64,000 bases of DNA from DATJIG01 sp050260515 (lineage in GTDB: Bacteria; Pseudomonadota; Alphaproteobacteria; SMXQ01), in the NCBI GenBank assembly GCA_050260515.1, contig JBLNCI010000005.1:59652-123651 (forward strand). Direction: 5' to 3'. Below the pieces are notes generated by a model that saw nothing but the letters and a program-made list of their open reading frames with translations, was not told where the DNA came from and did no database searches. Shown piece by piece: positions 1 through 9,248 of the stretch (its first letter is position 1; every line of letters begins with the position of its first letter). A program made the position numbers and the translations under genes.

Positions 1-2
1 GC

Positions 3-926
3 GCCGCCGAGCGCATCGCCCGCTTCGACACGCCGATCTCGCGCTCGACCGCGCGCGATCTCGCCGCCGGCCAGTCGATCATCAACGGCGACCTCGGGAT
101 GCGCGCGGTGTTCGCCGGTCCGTCGGGCGCGACTGCAAACGAAGGCGACCTGATGACCCAGCCCGAGCTCGCGGGCACGCTCGCGGTCATCCGCCGCACG
201 CCGCAGGAGTTCTACACCGGAGCCTTCGCACGCACCTTCCTCGCCGCCGCCGCCGATGCGGGGCAGCCGATCGACGCTGCGGCGATGCGCGACTACGCGC
301 CGACGTGGCGCGATCCGCCATTCGCGCCGTTCGGCCCCTACTCGATCCTGTTCGGGCCGACGCCCGCCGGCGCGGCCGCCGCCTCGGCGTGGACCCGGCT
401 CGGCACCGACAGCCGCTATGAGCGCGCGTCGCCCGACGCTCGCGCCGCCTCCGTGGCGGCGGCGATCCCGGGCGCCGCCGGCGAGCCGAGCGCGGAGACG
501 TCGTTCGTCGTCGCCGATCGCGACGGCGACATGGTGTCGTGCGTCGTGTCGATGAACCGCTTCTTCGGTTCGGGGCGGATGGCGCGCGGCACCGGCGTCG
601 TGCTCGCGGCGAACGATCCGACCAGCCGCGACAGCGGCATCGCCCCGATGCTCGCGATCAATCCGGCGGTGCCGCGCCCGTTCGCGGCCTTCGCCGCGTC
701 GGGCGGAGCGGCCGGCGTGCGCAGCCTGCTCGTCACCGGGCTTGCCGTGTTCGCGCTCGGCGAGGCCCCCGATGCCGCGCTCGCCGATCCGCGCCCGGAT
801 CGGGCGGGGCTGGTCAACGCGATCTATTGTCCGCGCGGCATGGATCCCTTGACCCGGACCAGCACGCCGGCTGAATGCTTCGCGCGCCCCGATCCGCGCG
901 GCTTCGGCCTCGCCCAGATGCAGTAG
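3..926 (+). CDS. ggt: gamma-glutamyltransferase, C-terminal part
   Basis: The gene enters from the left edge, so only the last 307 residues are present. Family members are Ntn-hydrolases that cut themselves into two subunits and move or hydrolyse the gamma-glutamyl group of glutathione, usually in the periplasm. The stretch ETSFVVADRDGDMVS matches the start of the small subunit, where the T of TTH is the nucleophile. Here the triplet is TSF, so the nucleophilic Thr is kept and the third residue differs. The following MNRFFGSG and GTGVVLAANDP segments are also family-typical. The protein ends shortly before a strong hairpin. The reading frame is open back to base 3. Substrate cannot be told from sequence. 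Confidence 0.85.
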   Translation, partial: AAERIARFDTPISRSTARDLAAGQSIINGDLGMRAVFAGPSGATANEGDLMTQPELAGTLAVIRRTPQEFYTGAFARTFLAAAADAGQPIDAAAMRDYAPTWRDPPFAPFGPYSILFGPTPAGAAAASAWTRLGTDSRYERASPDARAASVAAAIPGAAGEPSAETSFVVADRDGDMVSCVVSMNRFFGSGRMARGTGVVLAANDPTSRDSGIAPMLAINPAVPRPFAAFAASGGAAGVRSLLVTGLAVFALGEAPDAALADPRPDRAGLVNAIYCPRGMDPLTRTSTPAECFARPDPRGFGLAQMQ

Positions 927-954
927 CGCATCCGCAGGAGCGCAGCGGCGAATC

Positions 955-986
955 AAAAACGCCCGGGAGCGATCCCGGGCGTTTTG
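955..986. terminator. bidirectional terminator between ggt and rne
   Basis: A perfect 10-bp stem, acgcccggga / tcccgggcgt, with a GCGA loop is flanked by an A-run on the left and TTTT on the right, so it can end transcription from both sides. It lies between the convergent ggt and rne genes. Confidence 0.8.
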
Positions 987-1004
987 TCTTCCATCGAGCG
1001 ACGG

Positions 1005-3863
1005 TTACGACGTGAACCGCTGCCACCAGCCCTTGCGCGGCGGTCCCGAGGGAGCCTCGGGCTCGGGCGCGCTTTGCGGCTCCGACGCCGGAGATTCGCG
1101 ACGCGGCTCCGGCCGCGCGGCGCGCGGCGCCGGCGTCTCGGGTGCGCGTTCCTGCGGCGGCTCGCGCGCCTCGGACGATTCGCCGCCTCGGCTGTGTTCG
1201 CGATGGTCCTCGGCGCGGCTCTCCGCGTGCTCATGGCCTTCGGCGAGCGCGGGCTGTTCGCCCTCGCTCTGGGTCCCTTCCTCCCACTGACGACGGCGGC
1301 GCCGTCCGCCGCGGCGACCGCGACGGCGGCGGCGGCGCGGCTGTCCGTCCGGACCGAGGGCGTCGTCGCCACCATGACCTTCGTGCGGCCGCGACTCGCC
1401 TTCCGGCGCGCCGTTGCCCGGCTGCACGTCCTCATCGTCCTCGTCGAGCGCCGGAACCGGACGGCCGTCCAGCATCGCGCCGACGTCGGCGGGCGTCATC
1501 GGGAAGCGTTCGCGGGGCGGGAACTCGCGCCGCGGTTCGCGCGGACCTTCTCCGCGTTCGGCGCGCTCGCCGCGCTCCTCGCGCGGGCCGCGTTCGCCAC
1601 GCTCGGCACGTTGTTCGCCGCGCTCGGTGCGTTCGCCGCGCTCGCCGCGTTCGCCGCGCTCGTCGCGGCCGCCGCGACGTCCACGGCGGCGCCGACGGCG
1701 TCCGCGATGCTCCTCGCCGTGCTCGCCCTCCTCGCGTGGCGACTCCGTCGCCTCGGCAATCTCCTCCTCGACCTCGACCGGCTCGGCGACGGCCTCGATG
1801 GCCTCGTCGATCTCGGCCGGGCTCGGCATCTCGACGGCGCCGGCGGCAATCGGCGCCGGACGCTCGGACCCCGGAGGCGGCAGCTCGCGGGCGCGTACGC
1901 GCTCGAGCTTGAACGCCGGCGGGATCAGCGCGTCGTCGATGGTGACGCGCACGGTGAAGTGGTAGCGCTGCTCGATCTCGTTCAGGCGCGCGCGCTTCTG
2001 GTTGAGGATGTACAGCGCGACCGTCGGCGGCAGCGTCAGCGCGACCTCGGCGGTGCGATGGCGGATGCCTTCCTCCTCGACGCTGCGCAGCACGTGGAGC
2101 GCCGTCGATTCGGTCGAGCGGATCATGCCGGAGCCGGCGCAGTACGGGCAACGTTCCGTCGACGCCTCGAGCAGGCTCGGGCGCAGGCGCTGACGCGACA
2201 GCTCGAGCAGCCCGAACGGGCTGATGCGGCCGATCTGGATGCGCGCGCGGTCCGCCTTCATCGCCTCCTTGAGGCGCTTCTCGACGGTGTGGACGTTGCG
2301 CTGGTCCTCCATGTCGATGAAGTCGATGACGATGAGGCCACCCAAGTCGCGCAGCCGGAGCTGGCGGGCGATCTCCTCGGCCGCCTCGAGGTTGGTCTTG
2401 TACGCCGTCTCCTCGATGTTGCGCTCGCGCGTGGCGCGGCCCGAGTTGACGTCGATCGCGACCAGCGCCTCGGTCGGGTTGATGACGATGTAGCCGCCGG
2501 ACTTGAGGTTGACCGTCGGCGAGTGCATCGCGTCGAGCTGGGTCTCCACCTGGTAGCGGTGGAAGAGGGGGATTTCGGGATCGCTGTAGAGCTGGACCTT
2601 CTTGGCGTGGCTCGGCATCAGCACCCGCATGAACTCCTTCGCCATGCGGTAGCCGTCGTCGCCCTCGACCAGCACCTCGTCGATGTCCTTGAGGTAGAGA
2701 TCGCGGATGGCGCGCTTGATGAGGCTCGCCTCCTCGTACACCAAAGTCGGTGCGACCGATTGCAGCGTCAGCTCGCGGACGTTGTCCCACTGCCGCAGCA
2801 GGTACTCGAAGTCGCGCTTGATCTCCGCCTTCGACCGCTCGACCGCGGCGGTGCGGAGGATGACGGCCATGCCTTCCGGCACCTCCATCTCGTCCATGCA
2901 CTCCTTGAGCCGCTTGCGGTCGGAGGCGCTCGGGATGCGGCGCGACACGCCGCCGCCGCGCGAGGTGTTCGGCATCAGCACGCAGTAGCGGCCGGCAAGC
3001 GACAGGTACGTCGTCAACGCCGCGCCCTTGGTGCCGCGCTCTTCCTTCACGACCTGTACCAGCAGGATCTGCCGCCGCTTGATGACTTCCTGGATCTTGT
3101 AGCGGTGGCGATACGAGCGCGCCTTGCGCCGCGCCGCCATCGCCTCCTGGGTGTCTTCCTGGTCGTCACCGCCGACTTCCTCGTAGTGGCTGCGGGCGCG
3201 CGCGGGCTGCGCACCGTTCGCGGCGGCGATGTCGGGCTGCTCCGAGGGAACCTCGGACGGAACGAGCGCGGTCTCGCCGTTGGCGGCGATCGCGTCGGCG
3301 CTCTCGGCCGAGGTCGGCGGCTCGTAGCCGGCCGGATACGGCTCGGTGTCCTGCGGCGGATGATCGCGGTGAAGCTGCTCGTCGGCGGCAAAACCCGGAT
3401 CGGCGGACGGCGTGTCGGGCAGCGTCGACGGCTCGTGGCCGGGCTCGGCGCTTTCGTCGGCGACGGCCGGCTGCTCGGGAGCGATCGTCTCGGGCTCCCA
3501 GTGGTGCTCGACGGGATGTTCGCCGAGCGGCTCGCGATGCTCGGGGGCGTCCTCGACCTCGGCGCTCTGCTTGAGGTCGTGCTCCTGCTCGGCGAGGAGC
3601 GCCATCCGGTCGGCGACCGGGATCTGGTAGTAGTCGGGATGGATTTCGCTGAAGGCGAGGAACCCGTGGCGGTTGCCGCCGAATTCCACGAACGCCGCCT
3701 GGAGCGACGGCTCCACGCGGGTCACTTTGGCGAGGTAGATGTTGCCCTTGAGTTGCCTCTTGGTCGACGTCTCGAAATCGAACTCTTCCAGACGCGTCCC
3801 ATTGAGGATGACCACCCGCGTTTCCTCGGGGTGGGTGGCATCCACAAGCATGCGCTTTACCAT
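1005..3863 (-). CDS. rne: ribonuclease E/G family endoribonuclease
   Basis: This 952-residue protein is the main mRNA-decay and rRNA-processing endonuclease and the usual degradosome scaffold. The N-terminus (MLVDATHPEETRVV) and the S1 segment GNIYLAKVTRVEPSLQAAFV are the alphaproteobacterial form. Residues about 88-240 are an acidic, Pro/Glu-rich insert in the S1 domain, also typical of alphaproteobacteria. The metal-binding aspartates are D471 (AIDVNSG) and D514 (VIDFIDM). The zinc-link CPYC is at 572-575. The C-terminal third is disordered, with RGE repeats around bases 1560-1680, Arg-rich patches, and a WWQR tail like those that bind degradosome partners. The start follows AAGGAG very closely (2 nt). 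A 498-bp leader separates it from the divergent amidase gene. Confidence 0.95.
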   Translation of the reverse strand: MVKRMLVDATHPEETRVVILNGTRLEEFDFETSTKRQLKGNIYLAKVTRVEPSLQAAFVEFGGNRHGFLAFSEIHPDYYQIPVADRMALLAEQEHDLKQSAEVEDAPEHREPLGEHPVEHHWEPETIAPEQPAVADESAEPGHEPSTLPDTPSADPGFAADEQLHRDHPPQDTEPYPAGYEPPTSAESADAIAANGETALVPSEVPSEQPDIAAANGAQPARARSHYEEVGGDDQEDTQEAMAARRKARSYRHRYKIQEVIKRRQILLVQVVKEERGTKGAALTTYLSLAGRYCVLMPNTSRGGGVSRRIPSASDRKRLKECMDEMEVPEGMAVILRTAAVERSKAEIKRDFEYLLRQWDNVRELTLQSVAPTLVYEEASLIKRAIRDLYLKDIDEVLVEGDDGYRMAKEFMRVLMPSHAKKVQLYSDPEIPLFHRYQVETQLDAMHSPTVNLKSGGYIVINPTEALVAIDVNSGRATRERNIEETAYKTNLEAAEEIARQLRLRDLGGLIVIDFIDMEDQRNVHTVEKRLKEAMKADRARIQIGRISPFGLLELSRQRLRPSLLEASTERCPYCAGSGMIRSTESTALHVLRSVEEEGIRHRTAEVALTLPPTVALYILNQKRARLNEIEQRYHFTVRVTIDDALIPPAFKLERVRARELPPPGSERPAPIAAGAVEMPSPAEIDEAIEAVAEPVEVEEEIAEATESPREEGEHGEEHRGRRRRRRGRRGGRDERGERGERGERTERGEQRAERGERGPREERGERAERGEGPREPRREFPPRERFPMTPADVGAMLDGRPVPALDEDDEDVQPGNGAPEGESRPHEGHGGDDALGPDGQPRRRRRRGRRGGRRRRRQWEEGTQSEGEQPALAEGHEHAESRAEDHREHSRGGESSEAREPPQERAPETPAPRAARPEPRRESPASEPQSAPEPEAPSGPPRKGWWQRFTS

Positions 3864-4361
3864 GTCTCCTTCTTCTCGGAAGCGGCGCCGGTCCGTCCCG
3901 GTTGCCCGGAAAGAACGGCGCGCGACTTCTCAATCTGCGGGGACGACGGCGGATCAGACGCGCCGGATCGCCAGCTCGTGGCGGCGATCAAGGTATCCTT
4001 CCCGCGGGTCCGCGGCGGCGGCATCACGGCCGCGCCCAGGAGTCGGCCCCAGGTTTCAGTTCAGCCTCGTTTCCGTCTAAGCGCACCACGAAAGGCCCCG
4101 GACCGTCGCAAATCCATGTTGCTGCGGACGATCCCGCGCCATGCGAGGCCTTTTCAGGCCCGGGCGCGATGCGTGCTGCGCCGCCGGACAGCCGCTTCTG
4201 CGGCTCTCCGGCCGACCGGAGGCATGAGCAACGTAATGCCGCCTGACGTTTTCCACAACGTGCAAATGCGACGCGAGCTGGGCGTCACCCCCGTCCGGAT
4301 CGTTGAAACCCGCGACTTAACGGCATATTTTGTGGCTCTCGATTTTGGGGGCCCCAAGTAG
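3864..4361. other. rne-amidase divergent intergenic region / rne leader
   Basis: No gene is supported in these 498 bp. Open frames crossing it are mirror frames of rne. It must contain the rne promoter and 5' leader on the minus strand and the amidase promoter on the plus strand. A long leader is expected because rne is autoregulated through its 5' UTR in well-studied bacteria. From memory, a rhizobial small RNA family (alpha-r45) was described between rne and an amidase gene. I did not find a specific conserved RNA fold here. Confidence 0.4.
4303..4331 (+). promoter_or_regulatory. sigma-70-type promoter of the amidase gene
   Basis: TTGAAA (4303-4308), 17-bp spacer, TATTTT (4326-4331). The predicted start of transcription is near 4338, about 24 bases before the ATG. 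It sits in the only AT-rich spot of the intergenic region. Confidence 0.55.
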
Positions 4362-5648
4362 ATGTGGGTTTGGCGGGGACACAGGCGGGCCGGGGACGCC
4401 CGCGGCGGTGCCGCGGCGGGTTCGGGACCGGCGTTTGCAGGCGGGATTGCCGCATTTCTCCTCGGTTTTCTGCTGGTCTTGAGCACAGCGGCCCTGTCGG
4501 GTTCCGCGCTGGCGGACCCGGCCGTCGGCATCGTCGGCGCAAGGCTCGGACAGAACGGACCGGTGACCCGGTTCGTCCTCGAAACCACGGCCCCGGCCAG
4601 CACGGCCCAAGCGACCGCCCTGAGCGGCCCCGACCGCGTCGTCATCGAGTTGCCGTCGACAGGCTGGGCCGGCGGCTCCGCGCCATCCGGTGTCGGCAAG
4701 GGACTGGTCACCGGTTACACGATTGGCGCGCCGGAGCGCGGCCGCGTCCGCGTCGTGCTCGATCTCTCCGGTCCCGGGGTGGTGCGCAAGGCCTTCACGG
4801 TGCCGCCCGACGCCAATGCTCCCAACCGCTTCGTCGTCGACATCGAGCCCGCGCCCGCCGGCGCCTCCGCGGGCGCCCAGGTCGTCGCCGTCCAGGCGCC
4901 GCGCGCGTCGACGCCGCCCGCGACCAAGGTCGGCATCGTGCCGCCGCCGCCGAAGCGCCCCGACACCCGGCGGCTGATCGTCGTCGACGCCGGGCACGGC
5001 GGCGTCGATCCGGGAACGATCGGCGTCAGCGGCACGCACGAGAAGATGGTCACGCTCGCGGCGGCGAGGGAGCTCAAGGCCGTGCTCGAGGCGAGCGGCC
5101 GCTATCGCGTGCTGCTCACCCGCGACGACGACACCTTCATCCGTCTGCGCGAGCGCGTGGCGCGGGCGCGCGGCGCCGGCGCCGAGCTCTTCATCTCGCT
5201 GCACGCCGATTCGATCGGCGACCGCTCGCACCGCGGCGCATCGGTGTACACATTGTCCGAGGTCGCGTCGGACAAGGAAGCCGAGGCGCTGGCGGCGAAG
5301 GAGAACAAGGCCGACCTCATCGGCGGTCTCGATCTCTCGAACGAGAGTCCCGAGGTCGCCAACATCCTGCTCGACCTCGCCCAGCGCGAGACGATGAATT
5401 ATTCGGCGCGCTTCGCGACCGGCCTCGTCGCCGAGCTCGACAAGGCGGCGAAGGTCAACGTCAACCCGCATCGCTATGCGGGGTTCGCGGTGCTCAAGTC
5501 GCCCGACGTGCCGAGCGTGCTGATCGAGATGGGCTATCTCTCGAACCTGCAGGACGAGCGGGCGCTGCGCGACCCCCGTCAGCGCAAGCGCATGGCCGAG
5601 GCCATCCTGCACGCGTGCGACCGCTTCTTCGCCGAAAAGCGGTCTTGA
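4362..5648 (+). CDS. amiC: N-acetylmuramoyl-L-alanine amidase (AMIN + Amidase_3)
   Basis: This 428-residue periplasmic enzyme cuts the bond between N-acetylmuramic acid and the stem peptide, splitting septal peptidoglycan at cell separation. A hydrophobic export segment covers about residues 28-51. An AMIN localisation domain spans about 54-160. A Pro-rich linker leads into the zinc amidase domain. Zinc ligands are visible as H212 (AGHGG), E227 (GTHEK) and H281 (SLHAD), and the catalytic Glu lies in SVLIEMGYLSN near the end. The gene is divergent from rne and followed by PBP1A, an arrangement familiar from alphaproteobacteria. The first 27 residues are basic and poorly conserved-looking, so translation may begin a little further in. 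Confidence 0.93.
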   Translation: MWVWRGHRRAGDARGGAAAGSGPAFAGGIAAFLLGFLLVLSTAALSGSALADPAVGIVGARLGQNGPVTRFVLETTAPASTAQATALSGPDRVVIELPSTGWAGGSAPSGVGKGLVTGYTIGAPERGRVRVVLDLSGPGVVRKAFTVPPDANAPNRFVVDIEPAPAGASAGAQVVAVQAPRASTPPATKVGIVPPPPKRPDTRRLIVVDAGHGGVDPGTIGVSGTHEKMVTLAAARELKAVLEASGRYRVLLTRDDDTFIRLRERVARARGAGAELFISLHADSIGDRSHRGASVYTLSEVASDKEAEALAAKENKADLIGGLDLSNESPEVANILLDLAQRETMNYSARFATGLVAELDKAAKVNVNPHRYAGFAVLKSPDVPSVLIEMGYLSNLQDERALRDPRQRKRMAEAILHACDRFFAEKRS

Positions 5649-5812
5649 AATCATCGTGAAATCAGGGCTTTCCCCGGGGTTGTCACGCCCTGTTAACCGC
5701 AAACCTGCCATAATCGCGAGCCAAGGTCCGAAGCTTGGCGGTCGCTGCCGTTCGCGGCGGGCGGCGGCAATCCATTTCCGGGGACGCCCGATCGCGGGGC
5801 TGTGACGATTTC

Positions 5813-8230
5813 ATGATGCGTTGGCTCGTGAGGACACTCGTCCTGCTCGTCGTCGTCGCCCTCGTCGGCGTCGCGGGTGCCATCGGCGTGCTGTGGCACT
5901 ACGGCCGCGGGCTCCCGGATTACCGTCAGCTCGCGACCTACGAGCCGCCGGTGATGACCCGCGTCCACGCCGGCGACGGCAGCCTGATCGCCGAGTACGC
6001 GCAGGAGCGCCGCATCTTCGTGCCGGTCAATGCGATGCCGAAGCTCGTGCTGGCCGCGTTCCTCTCGGCCGAGGACAAGAACTTCTACAGCCATCCCGGC
6101 GTCGACTTCCTCGGCGTCGCCCGCGCGATCGTCCAGAACATCATGAGCGTCGGCGAGAACCGCCGGCCGGTCGGCGCCTCCACCATCACCCAGCAGGTCG
6201 CGAAGAACTTCCTGCTCGGCAACGAGGTCTCGCTGAACCGCAAGGTGAAGGAGGCGATCCTCGCCTTCCGCATCGAGCACGCGCTGTCGAAGAACCGCAT
6301 CCTCGAGCTGTACCTGAACGAGATCTACCTCGGGCAGGGCTCCTACGGCGTCGCCGCCGCGGCGCTCAATTACTTCAACAAGTCGCTCGACGAGCTGACC
6401 GTCGCCGAGGTCGCGTATCTGGGCGGGCTGCCGAAGGCGCCGAGCAACTACCATCCGGTGCGCCAGGCCGCCGCCGCCAAGGCGCGGCGCGACTGGGTCA
6501 TCGGCCGCATGGAGGAGGACGGCTTCATCTCCGCCGCCCAGGCAAAGGCGGCGATCGCGACGCCGCTGGTGATGCGGCCGGCATCCGAGACCCGCGTCAC
6601 CGAGGCGCAGTACTTCGCCGAGGAGGTTCGGCGCGAGGTCGCCGGGCGCTTCGGCGAATCGAATCTCTATCGCGGCGGCCTCTCGGTGCGCACGACGTTG
6701 GAACCGAAGCTGCAGGCGATCGCCGACAAGGCGCTGCACGACGGGCTGCTCGCCTACGACCGTCGCCACGGCTGGCACGGCGTGATCGCCCGCATCGACG
6801 CGGGCGAGGGCTGGCCGGAGCGGCTGCGCGGTGTGGTCGCGAAGGGCCTCGACCGCACGTGGCGCGCGGCCGTCGTGCTGTCGGCCGACGGCGACAAGGC
6901 GAGCGTCGGCTTCGCCGACGGCGCCACCGGCACGCTGCCGCTCGCCGAGATGCGCTGGGCGCGGCCGATGCGTCCGCACCAGACCGTCGGCCCGTCGCCC
7001 GCGCACGCGTCCGAGGTTCTGAAGCCGGGCGACGTCGTCGCGGTCGAGCCGGTCGCCGACCAGAAGAACGTGTTCGCGCTGCGCCAGGTGCCGGAGGTCA
7101 ACGGCGCGATCGTCGCGATCGATCCCCACACCGGCCGCGTGCTGGCGATGACGGGCGGCTGGAGCTTCGAGGCGAGCCAGTACAACCGCGCGACGCAGGC
7201 CTATCGCCAGCCCGGCTCGTCGTTCAAGCCGTTCGTCTACCTCGCCGCGCTGGAGAATGGCTTCACGCCGTCGTCGCGCATCCTCGACGCGCCGTTCGTC
7301 ATCGACCAGGGGCCCGGCCTCGGGCTGTGGAAGCCCGGCAACTACGGCGGCGGCTTCAACGGCCCGTCGACGCTGCGCAATGGCCTCGAGAAATCGCGGA
7401 ACATGATGACGGTGCGCGTCGCCAACCAGATCGGCATCGACCGCGTCGCCGAGATGGCCGAGAAATTCGGCGTCGTCGATCACCTGCCGAGGCAGCTTTC
7501 GATGGCGCTCGGCGCCGGCGAGACGACGCTCCTGCGCATGACCACCGCCTACGCCGAGCTCGTCAACGGCGGCAAGAAGATCACGCCGACGCTGATCGAC
7601 CGCATCCAGGACCGCGAAGGCAAGACGGTCTATCGCCACGACGAGCGGGTGTGCGACACCTGCTCGGGCGAGCGCGCGAGCGTCGACGAGGTCCCGGTGC
7701 TGCCCGATGAGCGCGAGCAGCTCGCGCCGGCCACCAGCGTCTACCAGATGGTCTCCATGCTGCAGGGCGTGGTGCAGCGCGGCACCGGTGTCAGCATCAA
7801 CCAGCTCGGGCGGCCGCTCGCCGGCAAGACCGGCACGACGAACGACTCGAACGACACCTGGTTCATCGGCTTCTCGCCCGACCTCGCCGTCGGCGTGTTC
7901 ATGGGCTTCGACAATCCCCACAGCCTCGGCCAGCGCGAGACCGGCGCGTCGGTCGCGGTGCCGGTGTTCAAGGAGTTCATGGGCGACGCGCTGAAGGACA
8001 AGCTGGCCACGCCGTTCCGGGTGCCGCCCGGCATCCGCCTCGTCCGCGTCAACGCCACCACCGGCCTGCTCGCGCGCGCCGGCGACCGCAGCACCATCCT
8101 CGAGGCGTTCAAGCCCGGCACCGAGCCCACCGGGCGCGAAGGCGTGCTCGACGGCTCGGGGGACGCGATCGACGGTCTTTCCGGCATCGGCGGCGTCAGC
8201 GCGATTCCGGCGACCGACGGCCTCTACTGA
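5813..8230 (+). CDS. mrcA: penicillin-binding protein 1A
   Basis: This bifunctional class A PBP polymerises glycan strands and cross-links them. I start it at the ATG pair 5813/5816, which leads straight into a membrane anchor (MRWLVRTLVLLVVVALVG). The frame is open further up from a TTG at 5735, but that extension is not family-like. The glycosyltransferase domain shows AEDKNFYSHPGVD, GASTITQQVAKNFLL and RKVKEAILAFRIE, followed by LYLNEIYLGQGSYG. The transpeptidase domain has SSFK (S469-K472), S528-R-N530 and KTGTTND (K672). An OB-like insert lies between the two. The length of 805 residues is normal. It follows the amidase after about 165 bp. prfB, which often follows PBP1A in this group, is about 3 kb further on. 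Confidence 0.95.
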   Translation: MMRWLVRTLVLLVVVALVGVAGAIGVLWHYGRGLPDYRQLATYEPPVMTRVHAGDGSLIAEYAQERRIFVPVNAMPKLVLAAFLSAEDKNFYSHPGVDFLGVARAIVQNIMSVGENRRPVGASTITQQVAKNFLLGNEVSLNRKVKEAILAFRIEHALSKNRILELYLNEIYLGQGSYGVAAAALNYFNKSLDELTVAEVAYLGGLPKAPSNYHPVRQAAAAKARRDWVIGRMEEDGFISAAQAKAAIATPLVMRPASETRVTEAQYFAEEVRREVAGRFGESNLYRGGLSVRTTLEPKLQAIADKALHDGLLAYDRRHGWHGVIARIDAGEGWPERLRGVVAKGLDRTWRAAVVLSADGDKASVGFADGATGTLPLAEMRWARPMRPHQTVGPSPAHASEVLKPGDVVAVEPVADQKNVFALRQVPEVNGAIVAIDPHTGRVLAMTGGWSFEASQYNRATQAYRQPGSSFKPFVYLAALENGFTPSSRILDAPFVIDQGPGLGLWKPGNYGGGFNGPSTLRNGLEKSRNMMTVRVANQIGIDRVAEMAEKFGVVDHLPRQLSMALGAGETTLLRMTTAYAELVNGGKKITPTLIDRIQDREGKTVYRHDERVCDTCSGERASVDEVPVLPDEREQLAPATSVYQMVSMLQGVVQRGTGVSINQLGRPLAGKTGTTNDSNDTWFIGFSPDLAVGVFMGFDNPHSLGQRETGASVAVPVFKEFMGDALKDKLATPFRVPPGIRLVRVNATTGLLARAGDRSTILEAFKPGTEPTGREGVLDGSGDAIDGLSGIGGVSAIPATDGLY

Positions 8231-8240
8231 CCGACCTCGC

Positions 8241-8264
8241 GGCGCGCCGGCTTGACGGCGCGCG
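8241..8264 (+). terminator. hairpin after the PBP1A gene
   Basis: A 9-bp perfect stem (ggcgcgccg / cggcgcgcc) with a 6-base loop begins 10 bases after the stop codon. No T-run follows, so termination is plausible only. Confidence 0.3.
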
Positions 8265-8306
8265 CCAATGCCTCCTTGATGGCGAAAACGCCAGCAGGGG
8301 GCAGTC

Positions 8307-9248
8307 ATGGCCGTTCTCGTCACCGGTGCGGGACTCGTCGGCACCGCGTTCGCCCAGGTCGCGATCGCGCGCGGCGAGGATGTGGTGTTCGTCGATCCCG
8401 AGCCGCGCCACGACTACCTGACCATGCGCCTCGGCGCCAAGGGCTGGCGGCTCGAGCGCGGCGACGTCCGCGATCTCGCCGGGCTGCTTGCGATCGCGCA
8501 GAAAGCCAGGCCCGCGGCGGTCGTCCACACCGCGGGGCTGATCGGTCGCCGCGTCGAGGAGTCGCTCGCGGTCGCCTTCGAGATCAACCTGCGCGGGACG
8601 CTCAACGTCGCCGAGACCGTGCGGCTCGCCGCCATCCCGCGGCTCGTCCATCTGTCGACGTTCGGCGTCTACGACTGGCGGCGCGCGATGTCGCAGCCGG
8701 TGCGCGAGGATTTTCCGCGCGGCCCCGGCCGCGGGTACGGCAACTACAAGGTCGCCAAGGAGATGATCCTCGAGGCGCACCAGCGGCTGCACGGCTACGA
8801 GCTGGTGGGGCTGAGGCCCGCCAACGTCTACGGCGTCGGCCACTTCTGGGCGGGATCGTCGGGCGGCGCCAAGATGCAGGCGCTGATCGCAGCCGGCATC
8901 AACGGCGAGACCGCGCGCATTCCGGCGGCCGAGGCGGGCGCCAACGAATACATCTACGCGAGAGACGTCGGTCGCGCGGTCGACGCGGCGGTGACGTGCG
9001 CGAAGCCGAAGGGGCTGTTCTTCAACGTCGGCACCGGCGTCGTGACGTCGTTCGCAGCGCTGGTCGAGGCGGCGAAGGCGGTGCTGCCGCGCCTGAACGT
9101 GGTCATCGAGGGCACCGTCGCCGACATCGAGCGCGGCCAGCCGCTCGATGTCGCGGCGGCCGAGCGCGAGCTCGGGTGGAAGCCGGAGTACGGGCTCGAG
9201 GCCGGTCTCGCCGCGTACGCCGAGGAGCTCAGGGCCGCGCGGCGGTAG
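8307..9248 (+). CDS. NAD-dependent epimerase/dehydratase (extended SDR)
   Basis: A 313-residue extended short-chain dehydrogenase. The N-terminal Rossmann nucleotide site is TGAGLVG, and an acidic residue ends beta-2 (VFVD), which favours NAD over NADP. The second signature is the active-site pair in GYGNYKVAKE, where Y and K are separated by three residues, with the catalytic Ser/Thr in HLSTFGVYD. Such enzymes mostly act on nucleotide sugars (UDP-glucose/galactose type), but some act on other alcohols. No sugar-biosynthesis genes lie beside it, so the substrate is open. The end overlaps the convergent lipoprotein pseudogene by 20 bp. Confidence 0.8.
   Translation: MAVLVTGAGLVGTAFAQVAIARGEDVVFVDPEPRHDYLTMRLGAKGWRLERGDVRDLAGLLAIAQKARPAAVVHTAGLIGRRVEESLAVAFEINLRGTLNVAETVRLAAIPRLVHLSTFGVYDWRRAMSQPVREDFPRGPGRGYGNYKVAKEMILEAHQRLHGYELVGLRPANVYGVGHFWAGSSGGAKMQALIAAGINGETARIPAAEAGANEYIYARDVGRAVDAAVTCAKPKGLFFNVGTGVVTSFAALVEAAKAVLPRLNVVIEGTVADIERGQPLDVAAAERELGWKPEYGLEAGLAAYAEELRAARR

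Noticed and set aside
984..4361. A 1125-codon plus-strand open frame across rne
   Set aside because: It is the mirror of the rne coding frame; Ala/Arg/Leu-rich without any domain, caused by high GC and strong codon bias.
5693..8344. An 883-codon minus-strand open frame opposite PBP1A
   Set aside because: Shadow frame; PBP1A motifs are on the plus strand.
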